This document shows positions 15,503-24,005 of a DNA stretch of 64,000 nt, one piece after another (within the stretch, counting starts at the first letter, position 1; each line of letters starts with the position of its first letter). Under the pieces are notes generated by a model. That model was given only the letters and a program-made list of their open reading frames with translations, was not told where the DNA came from and did no database searches. The position numbers and the translations under genes are program-made. Source of the stretch: Gp6-AA40 sp035647075 (lineage in GTDB: Bacteria; Acidobacteriota; Vicinamibacteria; Vicinamibacterales; UBA2999). The DNA is taken from the NCBI GenBank assembly GCA_035647075.1, contig DASROF010000035.1, forward strand, positions 1 through 64,000, read 5' to 3'.

Positions 15503-16530
15503 TTTTTGAATGTGTCCGCTTTGAGGGTCGGGTTGACCTTGTAGCTCTTGATTTCCCACTCTTCCGTCACTTGATCGCCGGCGCCGCGAGCCATCAGATG
15601 CGGCAGCTTGATGCCGTTCACGACTTTGTAGTCCGACAGATACATGCGCAGCGTCGTCGGCTTCGAGAGCTCGTCGGCGCTCACGACCTTGGCGCCCTGC
15701 TGCGGTTGATTGCCGCGGTTTCCACCGAAGAAGCCGCCGCGTCCGCCACGCCCGCGCCCGCGAAACCCGATACGCCCTGCCAACTGCGCGATCGGATCCT
15801 GCGCGACTCCGGTCCACGTCAACATCAACGGCATGTACGTCTTCGTGTCGATCAGGATCCGCACGGGATTGCCGTCGGGAACATCCATCTCGAGCACTTC
15901 AGCGGTCGCTTGCGGCGACGCGGCCTGACCGACATACCTGACGGGCCGGTCGGTGGTCATCAGAATCGCCAGGATGACTCGCGCCACTTCCGTCTGACGG
16001 CCAGCCAGCTGTGCCTGTTCCGCCGCCGCCTTCGCAGCCGGGTCAACCGGTGCCGCGTTGGCCTGCGGCTGTTGCTGGTTTGGGAACCCGCCACCCCGAT
16101 TGCCGCCGCCCCGGTTGCCGCCACCGTCATCGCCGAAGTTCGTAATGCCGCTGAACTTCTGGTCTTGCCACGCCTCGGTACCGTTCAGCCCCTCGACGAT
16201 GTCGATTGCGGCGTTGCCGAGGATGATCGATTCCTTGCGCAGGTATTTGGCGGGCATCTCCACGGAGATGGTGAGATCGCCCTCGAGATTCACGTCGGTC
16301 GCGCCGCGTCGCGCGATGCCCTTGATCTCGAGTGTCTTGATCGCGGCGAGCTTGTCTTCGCCGCCGAGCGCCTTGCGCGCCTCCGACAGGATCGACTGCG
16401 CCAGGGTTGCCGCGGCGGCATTGTTGGCCTTCGTGGCGGGCTGGGCCGGGCTCGGTGCCTGGCCCGCGTACACCGACATCGCAACGGCCGCGACGACGAC
16501 GGACAGACCTCCGACGCGCTTGAATTTCAT
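15499..16530 (-). CDS. Exported Gly/Asn/Arg-rich companion protein of the TonB receptor
   Basis: A 343-residue exported protein of unrecognised family. A signal peptide (MKFKRVGGLSVVVAAVAMSVYAG) is followed by a domain with 'ALGGEDKLAAIKTLEIKGIARR', reminiscent of outer-membrane lipoprotein-sorting-like beta folds (LolA/DUF4292 type). Two low-complexity blocks rich in Gly, Asn, Arg and Gln lie near 133-150 and 265-290. The C-terminal 'LRMYLSDYKVVNGIKLPHLMARG' resembles the closing strands of LolA-like proteins. An AATAAT hexamer sits six bases before the ATG. It precedes the receptor with an ATGA overlap, so it probably works with it at the envelope. It is divergent from the histidine kinase gene. 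Confidence 0.65.
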   Translation of the reverse strand: MKFKRVGGLSVVVAAVAMSVYAGQAPSPAQPATKANNAAAATLAQSILSEARKALGGEDKLAAIKTLEIKGIARRGATDVNLEGDLTISVEMPAKYLRKESIILGNAAIDIVEGLNGTEAWQDQKFSGITNFGDDGGGNRGGGNRGGGFPNQQQPQANAAPVDPAAKAAAEQAQLAGRQTEVARVILAILMTTDRPVRYVGQAASPQATAEVLEMDVPDGNPVRILIDTKTYMPLMLTWTGVAQDPIAQLAGRIGFRGRGRGGRGGFFGGNRGNQPQQGAKVVSADELSKPTTLRMYLSDYKVVNGIKLPHLMARGAGDQVTEEWEIKSYKVNPTLKADTFKK

Positions 16531-16536
16531 TGCGCC

Positions 16537-16542
16537 ATTATT
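16537..16542 (-). promoter_or_regulatory. -10-like hexamer of the companion/receptor operon
   Basis: On the reverse strand AATAAT, then six bases, then ATG at 16530. The first base departs from TANNNT, but the spacing equals that of the other leaderless starts in the window. No -35 match was recognised. Confidence 0.4.
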
Positions 16543-16637
16543 CCCGTCGGTCCTGGAACCGTCGTTAAAGCGGAGCAAAGAGTTTGTTAAGAATGTAAAA
16601 GCTTCAAAATCAGCGTGTTACGGGGATTTTCCGGTGC

Positions 16638-16643
16638 TATATT
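16638..16643 (+). promoter_or_regulatory. -10 hexamer of the sensor kinase gene
   Basis: TATATT is followed by seven bases and then a GTG at 16651. This favours GTG as the true start (leaderless) over the ATG two codons later. No -35 match was recognised. Confidence 0.5.
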
Positions 16644-16650
16644 CCGCCCA

Positions 16651-18390
16651 GTGAAGATGAAATGGCCGTCCGCGCCCAAGGTGCTGACCGCCCTCCTTGT
16701 TGTGCTGCTCCCGGTGCTGGCATTTATGCAGTACCGCTGGGTCGGCCAGGTCAGCGAGGGCGAGCGCGAGCGCATGGAGCGCAACCTCGAAACGGCTGCC
16801 GACCAGTTCCGCAACGCCTTCGACGGCGAGATCTTTCTCGCCATGCGGGAGCTTCAGGCCAGTACGAACGCAGCTCGAGACGGCTCGAGCCCGAACTACT
16901 CGCTGCGCTACACAAGCTGGTTGAACAACTCCGACCACCCGCAAATCGTCGCGGACATCTACCTCGTCGACGTTGAAGGTGGGCACCTGCGGCTGCGTCG
17001 ATTCAACAGCACGACTCACGTGTTTGATCCGAGCCTCTGGCCCGAGGTCATCGATCGTCTCCGACAGGACTTCGAGCGAGCGTACACGTCGTTCCAGGCA
17101 CAGAAGGCACCGGAACCCGGACGCTTTGCCAGCGCCGACGAGTCGTTGATCGTCCTCGGCTTGCAGAATTTCGAAGGCGCCCGGCCCGGCGCACGCGTCG
17201 CCAGGCCCGGCCCGCCCATGTTCGGGTTCACGGTGATTCAGCTCGACGAGTCGTATCTGCGGGGTCAGATGATCCCCGCGCTCGTCGATAAACACTTCTC
17301 GCGTTCTGGCGGCGACATGTTCCGCGTCGCGGTCGTTGGCGATGGCGAATCGAAGCGCGTGCTCTATCGCTCGAGCCCGGATGCCACGACGGAGGCGAAG
17401 CTCTCCGACGTGTCGGTGCCGCTGTTCCCCAATCTCGGTCGATTCCGCAACACCCGAGGCCGCGGTCAAGAAGACGTGCAGGGTCGCTGGCGCCTCGTGG
17501 TGCAGCACCAGAGCGGATCGCTCGACGCAGCCGTCGGCACGATTCGCCGCCGGAATCTGGCCATCAGCTCCGGCATCCTGCTGCTCCTGACGTTCGCGGT
17601 CGTCATGCTGACCGCAACCTCGCGGCGTGCGGAAAAACTTGCCCAGCAGCAGATGGAGTTCGTCGCCGGCGTGTCGCACGAGCTGCGCACACCAGTGGCG
17701 GTGGTGCGATCGGCAGCGGAAAATCTCTCCTCTGGGGTCGTCAGCGGCGATCGTGTCAAACGCTACGGTCAGATGATTGAGGCAGAAGCGCGGCGGCTCG
17801 GCGACATGGTCGAACGCGTGCTCCAGTACGCCGGCATTGAATCAGGCTTCAACACCGCGGCGCGCGTGCCGTTGTCGCCCACCGAGATCATCGAGTCCGC
17901 TGTCGATAGTGCCCTCCCCCTGGTCGGTCCCGGCGAGGTCACCGTGCATCGCGAGATCGCCTCGGATCTGCCCATCGTCATCGGCGACGCGACTGCCCTT
18001 CGTTCAGCGGTGCAGAACCTCGTGGCGAATGCGGTCAAGTATGGCGGCCGCGACCGATGGGTCGGCATCCGCGCACAGCACGTTCGCGAGCGCCGGCGCT
18101 CCGAGGTTCGCATAACGGTCAGCGATCACGGTCCCGGCATTCCGGCGGCCGATCTGCCGCACATCTTCGAGCCGTTCTATCGCGGCGCAGATGCGATCGA
18201 GCGGCAGATTCAGGGCCACGGGCTCGGACTCTCCCTCGTCCGCCGGATCGTGGTGGCGCACGGCGGCAAGGTCAGTGTGTCCACCCGGCCGGGCGCCGGC
18301 ACGTCGTTCACGATCACGTTGCCGGGCGCCGCGGCGGATACGAGCGCGAGTCCGGTGGCTACCGAAATGCGCGCCGGTGCGCATTCATAG
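16651..18390 (+). CDS. Sensor histidine kinase
   Basis: A 579-residue membrane sensor kinase. One helix lies at about residues 8-25 (VLTALLVVLLPVLAFMQY), a periplasmic sensor region runs to about 305, and a second helix (ISSGILLLLTFAVVMLTA) is at 310-330. The HisKA dimerisation helix carries the phosphoacceptor His343 in VSHELRTPVAVV. The ATPase domain has the N box NLVANAVKYGG near 455-465, G1 DHGPGIPAADL, F box HIFEPFYRG and G2 GHGLGLSLVRRIV. The extracytoplasmic region matches no sensor domain I recognise. The response regulator gene follows 147 bases later, so they form a pair. It is divergent from the TonB receptor operon, which it may control (inference). Confidence 0.85.
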   Translation: MKMKWPSAPKVLTALLVVLLPVLAFMQYRWVGQVSEGERERMERNLETAADQFRNAFDGEIFLAMRELQASTNAARDGSSPNYSLRYTSWLNNSDHPQIVADIYLVDVEGGHLRLRRFNSTTHVFDPSLWPEVIDRLRQDFERAYTSFQAQKAPEPGRFASADESLIVLGLQNFEGARPGARVARPGPPMFGFTVIQLDESYLRGQMIPALVDKHFSRSGGDMFRVAVVGDGESKRVLYRSSPDATTEAKLSDVSVPLFPNLGRFRNTRGRGQEDVQGRWRLVVQHQSGSLDAAVGTIRRRNLAISSGILLLLTFAVVMLTATSRRAEKLAQQQMEFVAGVSHELRTPVAVVRSAAENLSSGVVSGDRVKRYGQMIEAEARRLGDMVERVLQYAGIESGFNTAARVPLSPTEIIESAVDSALPLVGPGEVTVHREIASDLPIVIGDATALRSAVQNLVANAVKYGGRDRWVGIRAQHVRERRRSEVRITVSDHGPGIPAADLPHIFEPFYRGADAIERQIQGHGLGLSLVRRIVVAHGGKVSVSTRPGAGTSFTITLPGAAADTSASPVATEMRAGAHS

Positions 18391-18537
18391 AAATTGAAGT
18401 CTCACGCCCCACTAACCAAACCCCAACGCCTGCCGCACACGTCTAATGGGAGCGCCGGGGGACACCCTGAGAGGCTAGGATTGGGAACAGACTCTCCGGA
18501 AGTCACGTTTGGAAATATCGAATCCGGGATTTCGTCT

Positions 18538-19230
18538 ATGAGCCGTCTGCTGCTAGTTGAGGATGAGCCGGGTCTGGTCATGACGCTGACCGACCGCCTG
18601 ATGGCCGAAGGCTATGACGTCGAGAGCGCGACCGACGCGCCGAGCGGGCTGGAGATGGCCACGAGCGGTTCGTTCGACGCGATCCTCCTCGACGTGATGC
18701 TGCCCGGCGGTAACGGTATGGACGTCTGTCGAACGCTGCGCCAGCGCGGACTGCAGACCCCCATCCTGATGCTGACTGCCAAGGGCCAGGTCGTCGACAA
18801 AGTCGTTGGCCTGAAGCTCGGCGCCGACGATTACCTGGTCAAGCCGTTCGAGATGGCGGAGCTTCTGGCCCGAGTCGAAGCGCTGATCCGTCGCTCGGCA
18901 ACGAAGGACGCTGCCGCGGCGCCGACTGCCGACAGCTATCGCTTCGGCGACATCTCAGTGGATTTCCGGAAAGCCGAAGTCAACAAAGCGGGGCAGCCGC
19001 TCGACCTCTCCGCGCGCGAATTCAAGCTGCTCAAGTACTTCGTGGAGCATCGCAGCGCGGCACTGACGCGCGATGAGTTGCTGAACGAAGTGTGGGGCTA
19101 CAACGCGATGCCATCAACGCGGACGGTTGACGTCCACGTCGCCTGGCTGCGGCAGAAGCTCGAAGACAACCCGCGCCATCCGCAGTACATCCTCACGGTG
19201 CACGGGCTGGGCTATAAGTTCGTCGGCTAG
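18538..19230 (+). CDS. OmpR/PhoB-family response regulator
   Basis: A 230-residue two-component regulator. The receiver domain has the acidic pair in LLLVEDEPG, phosphoacceptor Asp52 in LLDVMLPGGNG, the switch Thr in MLTAKG and Lys102 in VKPFE. The Trans_reg_C winged helix (about 130-228) has 'DLSAREFKLLKYFVEHRS', the recognition helix 'TRTVDVHVAWLRQKLE' and the wing 'YILTVHGLGYKFVG'. The frame is open from 18394, but only the ATG at 18538 gives the normal receiver start. The 147-base gap to the kinase gene is longer than usual for a coupled pair. It holds no further gene, only a short imperfect GAAAT/ATTTC dyad ahead of the start. Confidence 0.85.
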   Translation: MSRLLLVEDEPGLVMTLTDRLMAEGYDVESATDAPSGLEMATSGSFDAILLDVMLPGGNGMDVCRTLRQRGLQTPILMLTAKGQVVDKVVGLKLGADDYLVKPFEMAELLARVEALIRRSATKDAAAAPTADSYRFGDISVDFRKAEVNKAGQPLDLSAREFKLLKYFVEHRSAALTRDELLNEVWGYNAMPSTRTVDVHVAWLRQKLEDNPRHPQYILTVHGLGYKFVG

Positions 19231-19267
19231 AACGTCCGAATCCCGGGCGTTCGACGTCCGGACGTTC
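19230..19267. repeat. 'gaacgtccg' inverted repeat between convergent genes
   Basis: GAACGTCCG at 19230-19238 pairs perfectly with CGGACGTTC at 19259-19267, with further GTTCGACG words alongside. It spans the gap between the response regulator stop and the stop of the convergent gene at 19266. It may serve as a bidirectional end signal although no T tract follows. Confidence 0.6.
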
Positions 19268-20231
19268 AGTGTTCGACGGTGACAACCACCGGATCGTGGA
19301 CGCGAACTGTGACCGGCGTTCCAGCCGGCAACGTCGCCGCATTGCGCCCTCCAGCAGCAACCGCTCCAGAGCCAGCACCGGCACCCACAATGGTGCCGAT
19401 CGCCGCACCCTTCCCGCCGCCGAGGATTCCACCGATGATTGCGCCGCCGATCGCGCCGCCGCCGATCTTCGCCGCGCTCTCGTTCGTCGGCGAATCACCT
19501 TCGCGATAGATTGTCTCGGTCTGGATCGGCACGCGCGTACCATCCGCCAGCACAATCGACGTAAAGCGCACGCCAAGACGCGCGCGATCCTTCAGCCGAC
19601 CGCCGCGATCGACGGTGGTGACTTCACCATTCGCTCGTGAGCCAGCCGGGATAGCCACGCGATTGCCAACCTTGACATCGCGCGTCACTCTTGCGACAAC
19701 CGCATCTTCCACTCGTGCACGCTCGGTGCTGATCGCCGTTTCAATCTCGAGGCCGATCACAGAATCCGCCGCGATCACCAGCTCGTCGTACAGCGGCCCG
19801 ACGGGCTCAACGTTGCGCGACGCTTCGTTGTTGACGATGCGTGGCGGCTCGACGACTTCGACCGCGGGCGGAAGCGTCGCCTTGGGCGCTTCGGCGACGC
19901 TCGCCGAAGGCGTGGGAGCGGAAGGAGGCGCGCTCACCCGAGCCGGTTGATTCCTGCGGCGCTCTGTGGGAACCGCCGCTCTCGGCCCGCCCACCCGGGC
20001 GGGCGTCGGCGCCGGTGCGACAGCCTCCGCCGGAGGAGCCTCAGGCACATCGTTAACCACGGCTTCAGACTGCTCAACTGGCCCAGTCGGGGCGGCGGTT
20101 GAAGCGAGTGCGCTCGACTGCCCGGCCGTAACCGCAGCAGGCTCACTCTTCGACGCGATGTAGGCGCCACCTGCGCCTGCGGCTATACCGGCACCGACGA
20201 GGAATCCGACTGCCGCTTTGCTGATCACCAT
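19266..20231 (-). CDS. Exported protein with Pro/Ala-rich linker and glycine-zipper C-terminus
   Basis: A 321-residue protein of no recognised family. An N-terminal hydrophobic segment (AAVGFLVGAGIAAGAGGAYIA, about residues 5-25) acts as signal or anchor. A Pro/Ala/Val-rich linker runs to about 110. The central domain 'VIAADSVIGLEIETAISTERARVEDAVVARVTRDVKVGNRVAIPAGSRANGEVTTVDRG' resembles a VirB10/TrbI-like or envelope beta domain. The C-terminal GGGAIGGAIIGGILGGGKG near 260 is a glycine zipper that could insert in a membrane. The ATG at 20231 is preferred over a TTG three codons upstream because GAGGAG lies nine bases ahead of it. It is divergent from the outer-membrane protein at 20529. Confidence 0.6.
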   Translation of the reverse strand: MVISKAAVGFLVGAGIAAGAGGAYIASKSEPAAVTAGQSSALASTAAPTGPVEQSEAVVNDVPEAPPAEAVAPAPTPARVGGPRAAVPTERRRNQPARVSAPPSAPTPSASVAEAPKATLPPAVEVVEPPRIVNNEASRNVEPVGPLYDELVIAADSVIGLEIETAISTERARVEDAVVARVTRDVKVGNRVAIPAGSRANGEVTTVDRGGRLKDRARLGVRFTSIVLADGTRVPIQTETIYREGDSPTNESAAKIGGGAIGGAIIGGILGGGKGAAIGTIVGAGAGSGAVAAGGRNAATLPAGTPVTVRVHDPVVVTVEH

Positions 20232-20401
20232 TTCGAGCAACTCCTCAAGCCGAGCCAGAGCAAGGCCTGTGCCTCTAAACGAACCAGATTCAGGCCTATT
20301 TTCGCGCGTTTGTGGCTGGGGTGACGCCCGCTTTCGTGGACTGTCCTCTGACGCACAAAGGACAGGAACAGCCCGAGCACCAGTCGCGAGGCCGAAAAGC
20401 C

Positions 20402-20419
20402 TTACGAGCTCTGTCGTAA
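20402..20419. promoter_or_regulatory. 18-bp dyad in a divergent intergenic region, candidate operator
   Basis: TTACGAGCTCTGTCGTAA has perfect 6-bp half-sites (TTACGA/TCGTAA) around a 6-base centre. It lies in the 297-base region between the divergent genes at 20231 and 20529, about 110 bases before the latter. Apart from this dyad and the hairpin at 20493-20510 I see nothing else there. Confidence 0.35.
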
Positions 20420-20492
20420 ACGTTTGATTTTAAAGGTTTTGGATCAGCTCGAAGCGCCTTCTCGGGTATGTCGATTGCTAGTTCATCCTGGA

Positions 20493-20510
20493 CCGGACGT
20501 GTGGGTCCGG
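20493..20510 (+). other. Small hairpin in the 5' leader of the outer-membrane protein gene
   Basis: CCGGAC (20493-20498) pairs with GTCCGG (20505-20510) over a six-base loop. It ends directly before the AAGGGGAGGG ribosome-binding site at 20512-20521, so it could modulate access or stabilise the message. Confidence 0.4.
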
Positions 20511-20528
20511 CAAGGGGAGGGAATCGAG

Positions 20529-21110
20529 ATGCTGAAGAAATGCGTGATGTTCGCGGCGGTGGCGCTGATGCTGGCGCCGGGCGCGGCAAACGCGGACTGG
20601 TTGTTCACACCAAACATCGGAGCCGGGTTCGGTGGAGCAGCCAGCGGACGGGAGCACCTTACTTACGGCGCATCCATCGGGTGGATGGGCGCCGGCGTCT
20701 TCGGCTGGGAAGCCGATTTCGCCTATACGCCAGAGTTCTTCGAAGCTGACGACGACAGCATCGACCTGTTCGACAGCAGCAATGTCACGACCATGATGGT
20801 CAATGCCATCATCGGCGTGCCGGTCGGAGGCACCCATGGCGGCGGGTTCCGGCCGTACTTTACTGGCGGTGTCGGAATGATGTCGTCGAATGTGACCGGC
20901 GCAGAGTCGCTGTTCGAGGTGACCAACCACGAGTTGGGCTTTAGCCTCGGCGGCGGCGCCATGGGATTCGTCAGCGATCACGTGGGCTTCCGTGGCGATC
21001 TCCGCTACTTCAGACAGTTCACCGATCCGGAGCCGGACAACGAGTTCGATATCGGGCTCGGCGACCTGGACTTCTGGCGCGCGACGGCGGGCATTACGTT
21101 CCGCTGGTAA
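20529..21110 (+). CDS. Outer-membrane beta-barrel protein
   Basis: A 193-residue small outer-membrane protein. The signal peptide (MLKKCVMFAAVALMLAPGAANA) is cut before DWLFTPNIGAGFGGA. Alternating hydrophobic and polar strands follow, and the protein ends on an aromatic-arginine pair (ATAGITFRW), as expected for an OmpA/OmpX-like eight-strand barrel. The phrases 'GASIGWMGAGVFGWEADFAYTPEFF' and 'FSLGGGAMGFVSDHVGFRGDLRYF' are typical of the outer-membrane beta-barrel (OMP_b-brl) family. The ATG at 20529 has a strong AAGGGGAGGG site seven bases before it; the longer open frame upstream is non-coding leader. Function is unknown. Confidence 0.75.
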   Translation: MLKKCVMFAAVALMLAPGAANADWLFTPNIGAGFGGAASGREHLTYGASIGWMGAGVFGWEADFAYTPEFFEADDDSIDLFDSSNVTTMMVNAIIGVPVGGTHGGGFRPYFTGGVGMMSSNVTGAESLFEVTNHELGFSLGGGAMGFVSDHVGFRGDLRYFRQFTDPEPDNEFDIGLGDLDFWRATAGITFRW

Positions 21111-21111
21111 T

Positions 21112-21300
21112 CACGAAGTCACGAAAGGGAACGGAGGGGACGAAGACAATCCTTCGTGCTCTCCGATAACAGGCCACGAACAGTCGAGGATCGCGTTTTT
21201 CTTCGTGATCTTCGACCTCTTCGTGGCCTTCGTGTTAAGAAATCGCAAAATTCCTTCGCGTTCTTCGATCCCTTCGTGGTCTTCGTGTGTTCTAGGATAC
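21112..21300. repeat. 'cttcgtg' word tracts, inverted, upstream of metK
   Basis: This stretch between the barrel gene and the metK promoter holds many copies of CTTCGTG or its complement. The left half reads CACGAAG-rich (21113-21147); the right half (21198-21288) reads CTTCGTGATCTTCG, CTTCGTGGCCTTCGTG and CTTCGTGGTCTTCGTG. The halves can fold back on each other. No coding potential is evident. It is one of the word-repeat sites found throughout the window. Confidence 0.65.
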
Positions 21301-21303
21301 AAT
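21298..21303 (+). promoter_or_regulatory. metK -10 element
   Basis: TACAAT is placed so that the expected start point (about 21310-21311) falls just before the first base of helix P1 of the leader RNA. No good -35 match was found. Confidence 0.5.
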
Positions 21304-21311
21304 TCGACGTT

Positions 21312-21396
21312 TCAGGGGAGCGGCGATTTCACCGACTTGATGGGCCGCCCGGTTATCCCTGACATCTATCTAAGTCGCGAACCCGGGCCCGCGACT
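21312..21396 (+). ncRNA. Candidate metK leader aptamer (three helices plus possible pseudoknot)
   Basis: The leader folds by inspection into P1 (21312-21317 with 21357-21362, TCAGGG/CCCTGA), P2 inside it (21320-21324 with 21344-21348, GCGGC/GCCGC) and P3 (21373-21379 with 21390-21396, AGTCGCG/CGCGACT, seven perfect pairs). The P3 loop contains CCGG (21383-21386), complementary to CCGG (21349-21352) between P2 and the 3' strand of P1, which would make a pseudoknot. P3 overlaps the terminator that follows, so the two are mutually exclusive. The position before S-adenosylmethionine synthetase suggests a SAM-type or methionine-cycle sensor. The conserved core of the SAM-I family is not evident. 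The identity of the ligand, and whether there is one, is inference. Confidence 0.5.
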
Positions 21397-21424
21397 GAGT
21401 GAATCGTGCGGGCCCTATTTGTTT
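21385..21424 (+). terminator. Leader terminator before metK
   Basis: GGGCCCGC (21385-21392) pairs perfectly with GCGGGCCC (21408-21415), followed by the T-rich TATTTGTTT (21416-21424). Its 5' strand shares eight bases with the P3 helix and loop of the aptamer-like fold. It lies before the GAGGAG ribosome-binding site (21427-21432), so folding would stop transcription ahead of metK. Confidence 0.6.
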
Positions 21425-21436
21425 CTGAGGAGCATC

Positions 21437-22573
<1,137 letters not shown>

Positions 22574-22575
22574 AA

Positions 22576-22610
22576 GGGCTAAGGCCTAAGGGCTAAGGCC
22601 TAAGGCCTAA
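22576..22610. repeat. 'ggctaaggcctaag' word tract after metK
   Basis: Tandem degenerate copies of AAGGCCTAAGGGCT fill the gap between the metK stop and its terminator. The same word forms the inverted arms at 740-850, so this family occurs at least twice in the window. Confidence 0.65.
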
Positions 22611-22613
22611 GTA

Positions 22614-22643
22614 GGGCACCCCTTTTAGGGGTGCCCTTTTTTT
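22614..22643 (+). terminator. Intrinsic terminator of metK
   Basis: GGGCACCCC (22614-22622) pairs perfectly with GGGGTGCCC (22628-22636) over a five-base loop and is followed by seven T. It lies three bases from the convergent modC stop and may also limit transcription coming from modC. Confidence 0.95.
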
Positions 22644-22645
22644 GT

Positions 22646-23329
22646 TTAGGGCAAAACGTCGTCCGGCACGCCCGCGGCGATGACGTTTCCCTCATCGAGC
22701 ACAATCGCGTAGTCGGCGATGGCGCGCGCTTCCTCCGGGGAATGCGTCACGTAGACCAAGGGCACGCGCAGTTCATCACGGATGGCCACCAGGGTATCGA
22801 GAATCAAACGGCGTCTCGCCAGATCGACCGCCGCAAGCGGCTCATCCAGCAACAACACATCGGGTCCCGAGTAGAGCGCACGCGCGAGCGCGACTCGCTG
22901 CCGCTCGCCACCGGACAGTCCGCTGACTTTCCGATCCATCAGCGTGGTCAGGCCGAGAAGCTGATCGAGATCGGGCATGTCGATGTGGCGACGCCGCGGC
23001 TGGGCGTAGGTGACGTTCCGCCGCACATCGAGATGTGGGAACAGCAGGACGTCCTGGGGAACGTAGCCGACGTGACGATCACGCACGGGGACATTCGTGT
23101 GGGTATCGGTATCGCAAAGAATCCGACCACATACCGTGATTCGCCCATGCTTCGGCGAGCGCAGGCCGGCGATTACCTCGAGGATCGTCGTCTTGCCGGA
23201 GCCGGAGGGGCCGAAGAGTGCGATGGCTCGGGCCGCGATCTCGAGGTCAGCGGCGACCGTGAACGCGCCCTGCGTCATCAGGAAGCGAAGCTCGAACTGG
23301 GGAGGCATGCGGGTCGCAGCGTCAGCCAT
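22646..23329 (-). CDS. modC: Molybdate ABC transporter ATP-binding protein
   Basis: A 227-residue ABC ATPase. Walker A is GPSGSGKTTI near residues 40-48, the signature motif LSGGERQRVALARAL near 135 and Walker B DVLLLDEPLAAVD near 155, followed by the H-loop THSPEEARAI. It is shorter than classical ModC (about 350) because it lacks the C-terminal TOBE domain; molybdate sensing may instead lie in the divergent HTH-TOBE protein. The open frame extends upstream into modB, but the ATG at 23329 overlaps the modB stop (ATGA) and gives the usual N-terminus. It powers molybdate uptake with ModB and ModA. The frame ends close to the metK terminator. Confidence 0.85.
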   Translation of the reverse strand: MADAATRMPPQFELRFLMTQGAFTVAADLEIAARAIALFGPSGSGKTTILEVIAGLRSPKHGRITVCGRILCDTDTHTNVPVRDRHVGYVPQDVLLFPHLDVRRNVTYAQPRRRHIDMPDLDQLLGLTTLMDRKVSGLSGGERQRVALARALYSGPDVLLLDEPLAAVDLARRRLILDTLVAIRDELRVPLVYVTHSPEEARAIADYAIVLDEGNVIAAGVPDDVLP

Positions 23330-23988
23330 CAGTCGACGCGCGCCAGTCGATTGGCGATGAGCGCGGCACCAAAAGCGAGCGTCACGGAAACAGCAAGCAG
23401 TGACGCCGCGCGCGCATCCTGCCCGGTTTCTGTGTAGGTGTAGATTCCGACCGCCAGCGTCCGCGTGCGCCCCGGAATGCTGCCAGCGACGACAATCGTG
23501 GCGCCAAACTCGCCGAGCGCGCGCGTGAACCCGAGCAGTGCTCCAGCGAGGATATTGCGAGACGCCAGCGGGAGCGTCACCGTCGTGAACACGCGCCACG
23601 GGCGCGCGCCAAGGGTCTCCGCCATCTGCTCGTAACGCTTCGTGACCTGCTCGAATCCTGCTCGTGCCGTCCGCACGAGCAGCGGCAGTCCCATGATGGC
23701 CATCGCCAGCACGACGGCCGCCGGCGTGAACACGATTTCGATCCCGAACGGCGCAAGGGCACGTCCCACCGGTCCTCGCCGTCCCACGAGCCAGAGCAAC
23801 ATCAACCCGGTCGCGACCGGCGGCATGACCAACGGAAGAGATGCGAGCGTCTCAACGATCGCTTTGCCTCTGAACTGGTGGCGCGCCAGTACCCAGGCGA
23901 GGCCGATGCCGGGTGGGAGCATCACGACAGTCGCCACCAGCGCAGCCAGGGTCGTGAAGACAGCGATGTCCAGGATCTCGGTCTGCAT
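23329..23988 (-). CDS. modB: Molybdate ABC transporter permease
   Basis: A 219-residue inner-membrane permease with about five helices (from residue 10 to 210). The cytoplasmic EAA loop that docks on ModC is visible as 'EQMAETLGARPWRVFTTVTLPLASRNILAGALLGFTRALGEFGAT', the last part being the ModB/CysT hallmark. It begins 17 bases after the modA stop and overlaps modC by four bases, so the three form one operon in the order A-B-C. Length is typical of ModB (about 225). Confidence 0.92.
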   Translation of the reverse strand: MQTEILDIAVFTTLAALVATVVMLPPGIGLAWVLARHQFRGKAIVETLASLPLVMPPVATGLMLLWLVGRRGPVGRALAPFGIEIVFTPAAVVLAMAIMGLPLLVRTARAGFEQVTKRYEQMAETLGARPWRVFTTVTLPLASRNILAGALLGFTRALGEFGATIVVAGSIPGRTRTLAVGIYTYTETGQDARAASLLAVSVTLAFGAALIANRLARVD

Positions 23989-24005
23989 GCTCTACTCGGG
24001 AACGC

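Noticed and set aside
19230..19267. Classical Rho-independent terminator
   Set aside because: The stem is good but no T tract follows in either direction, so it is listed as a repeat.
21312..21396. Ordinary SAM-I (S-box) riboswitch before metK
   Set aside because: The conserved SAM-I core and four-way junction could not be placed; helix order and the loop pairing differ.
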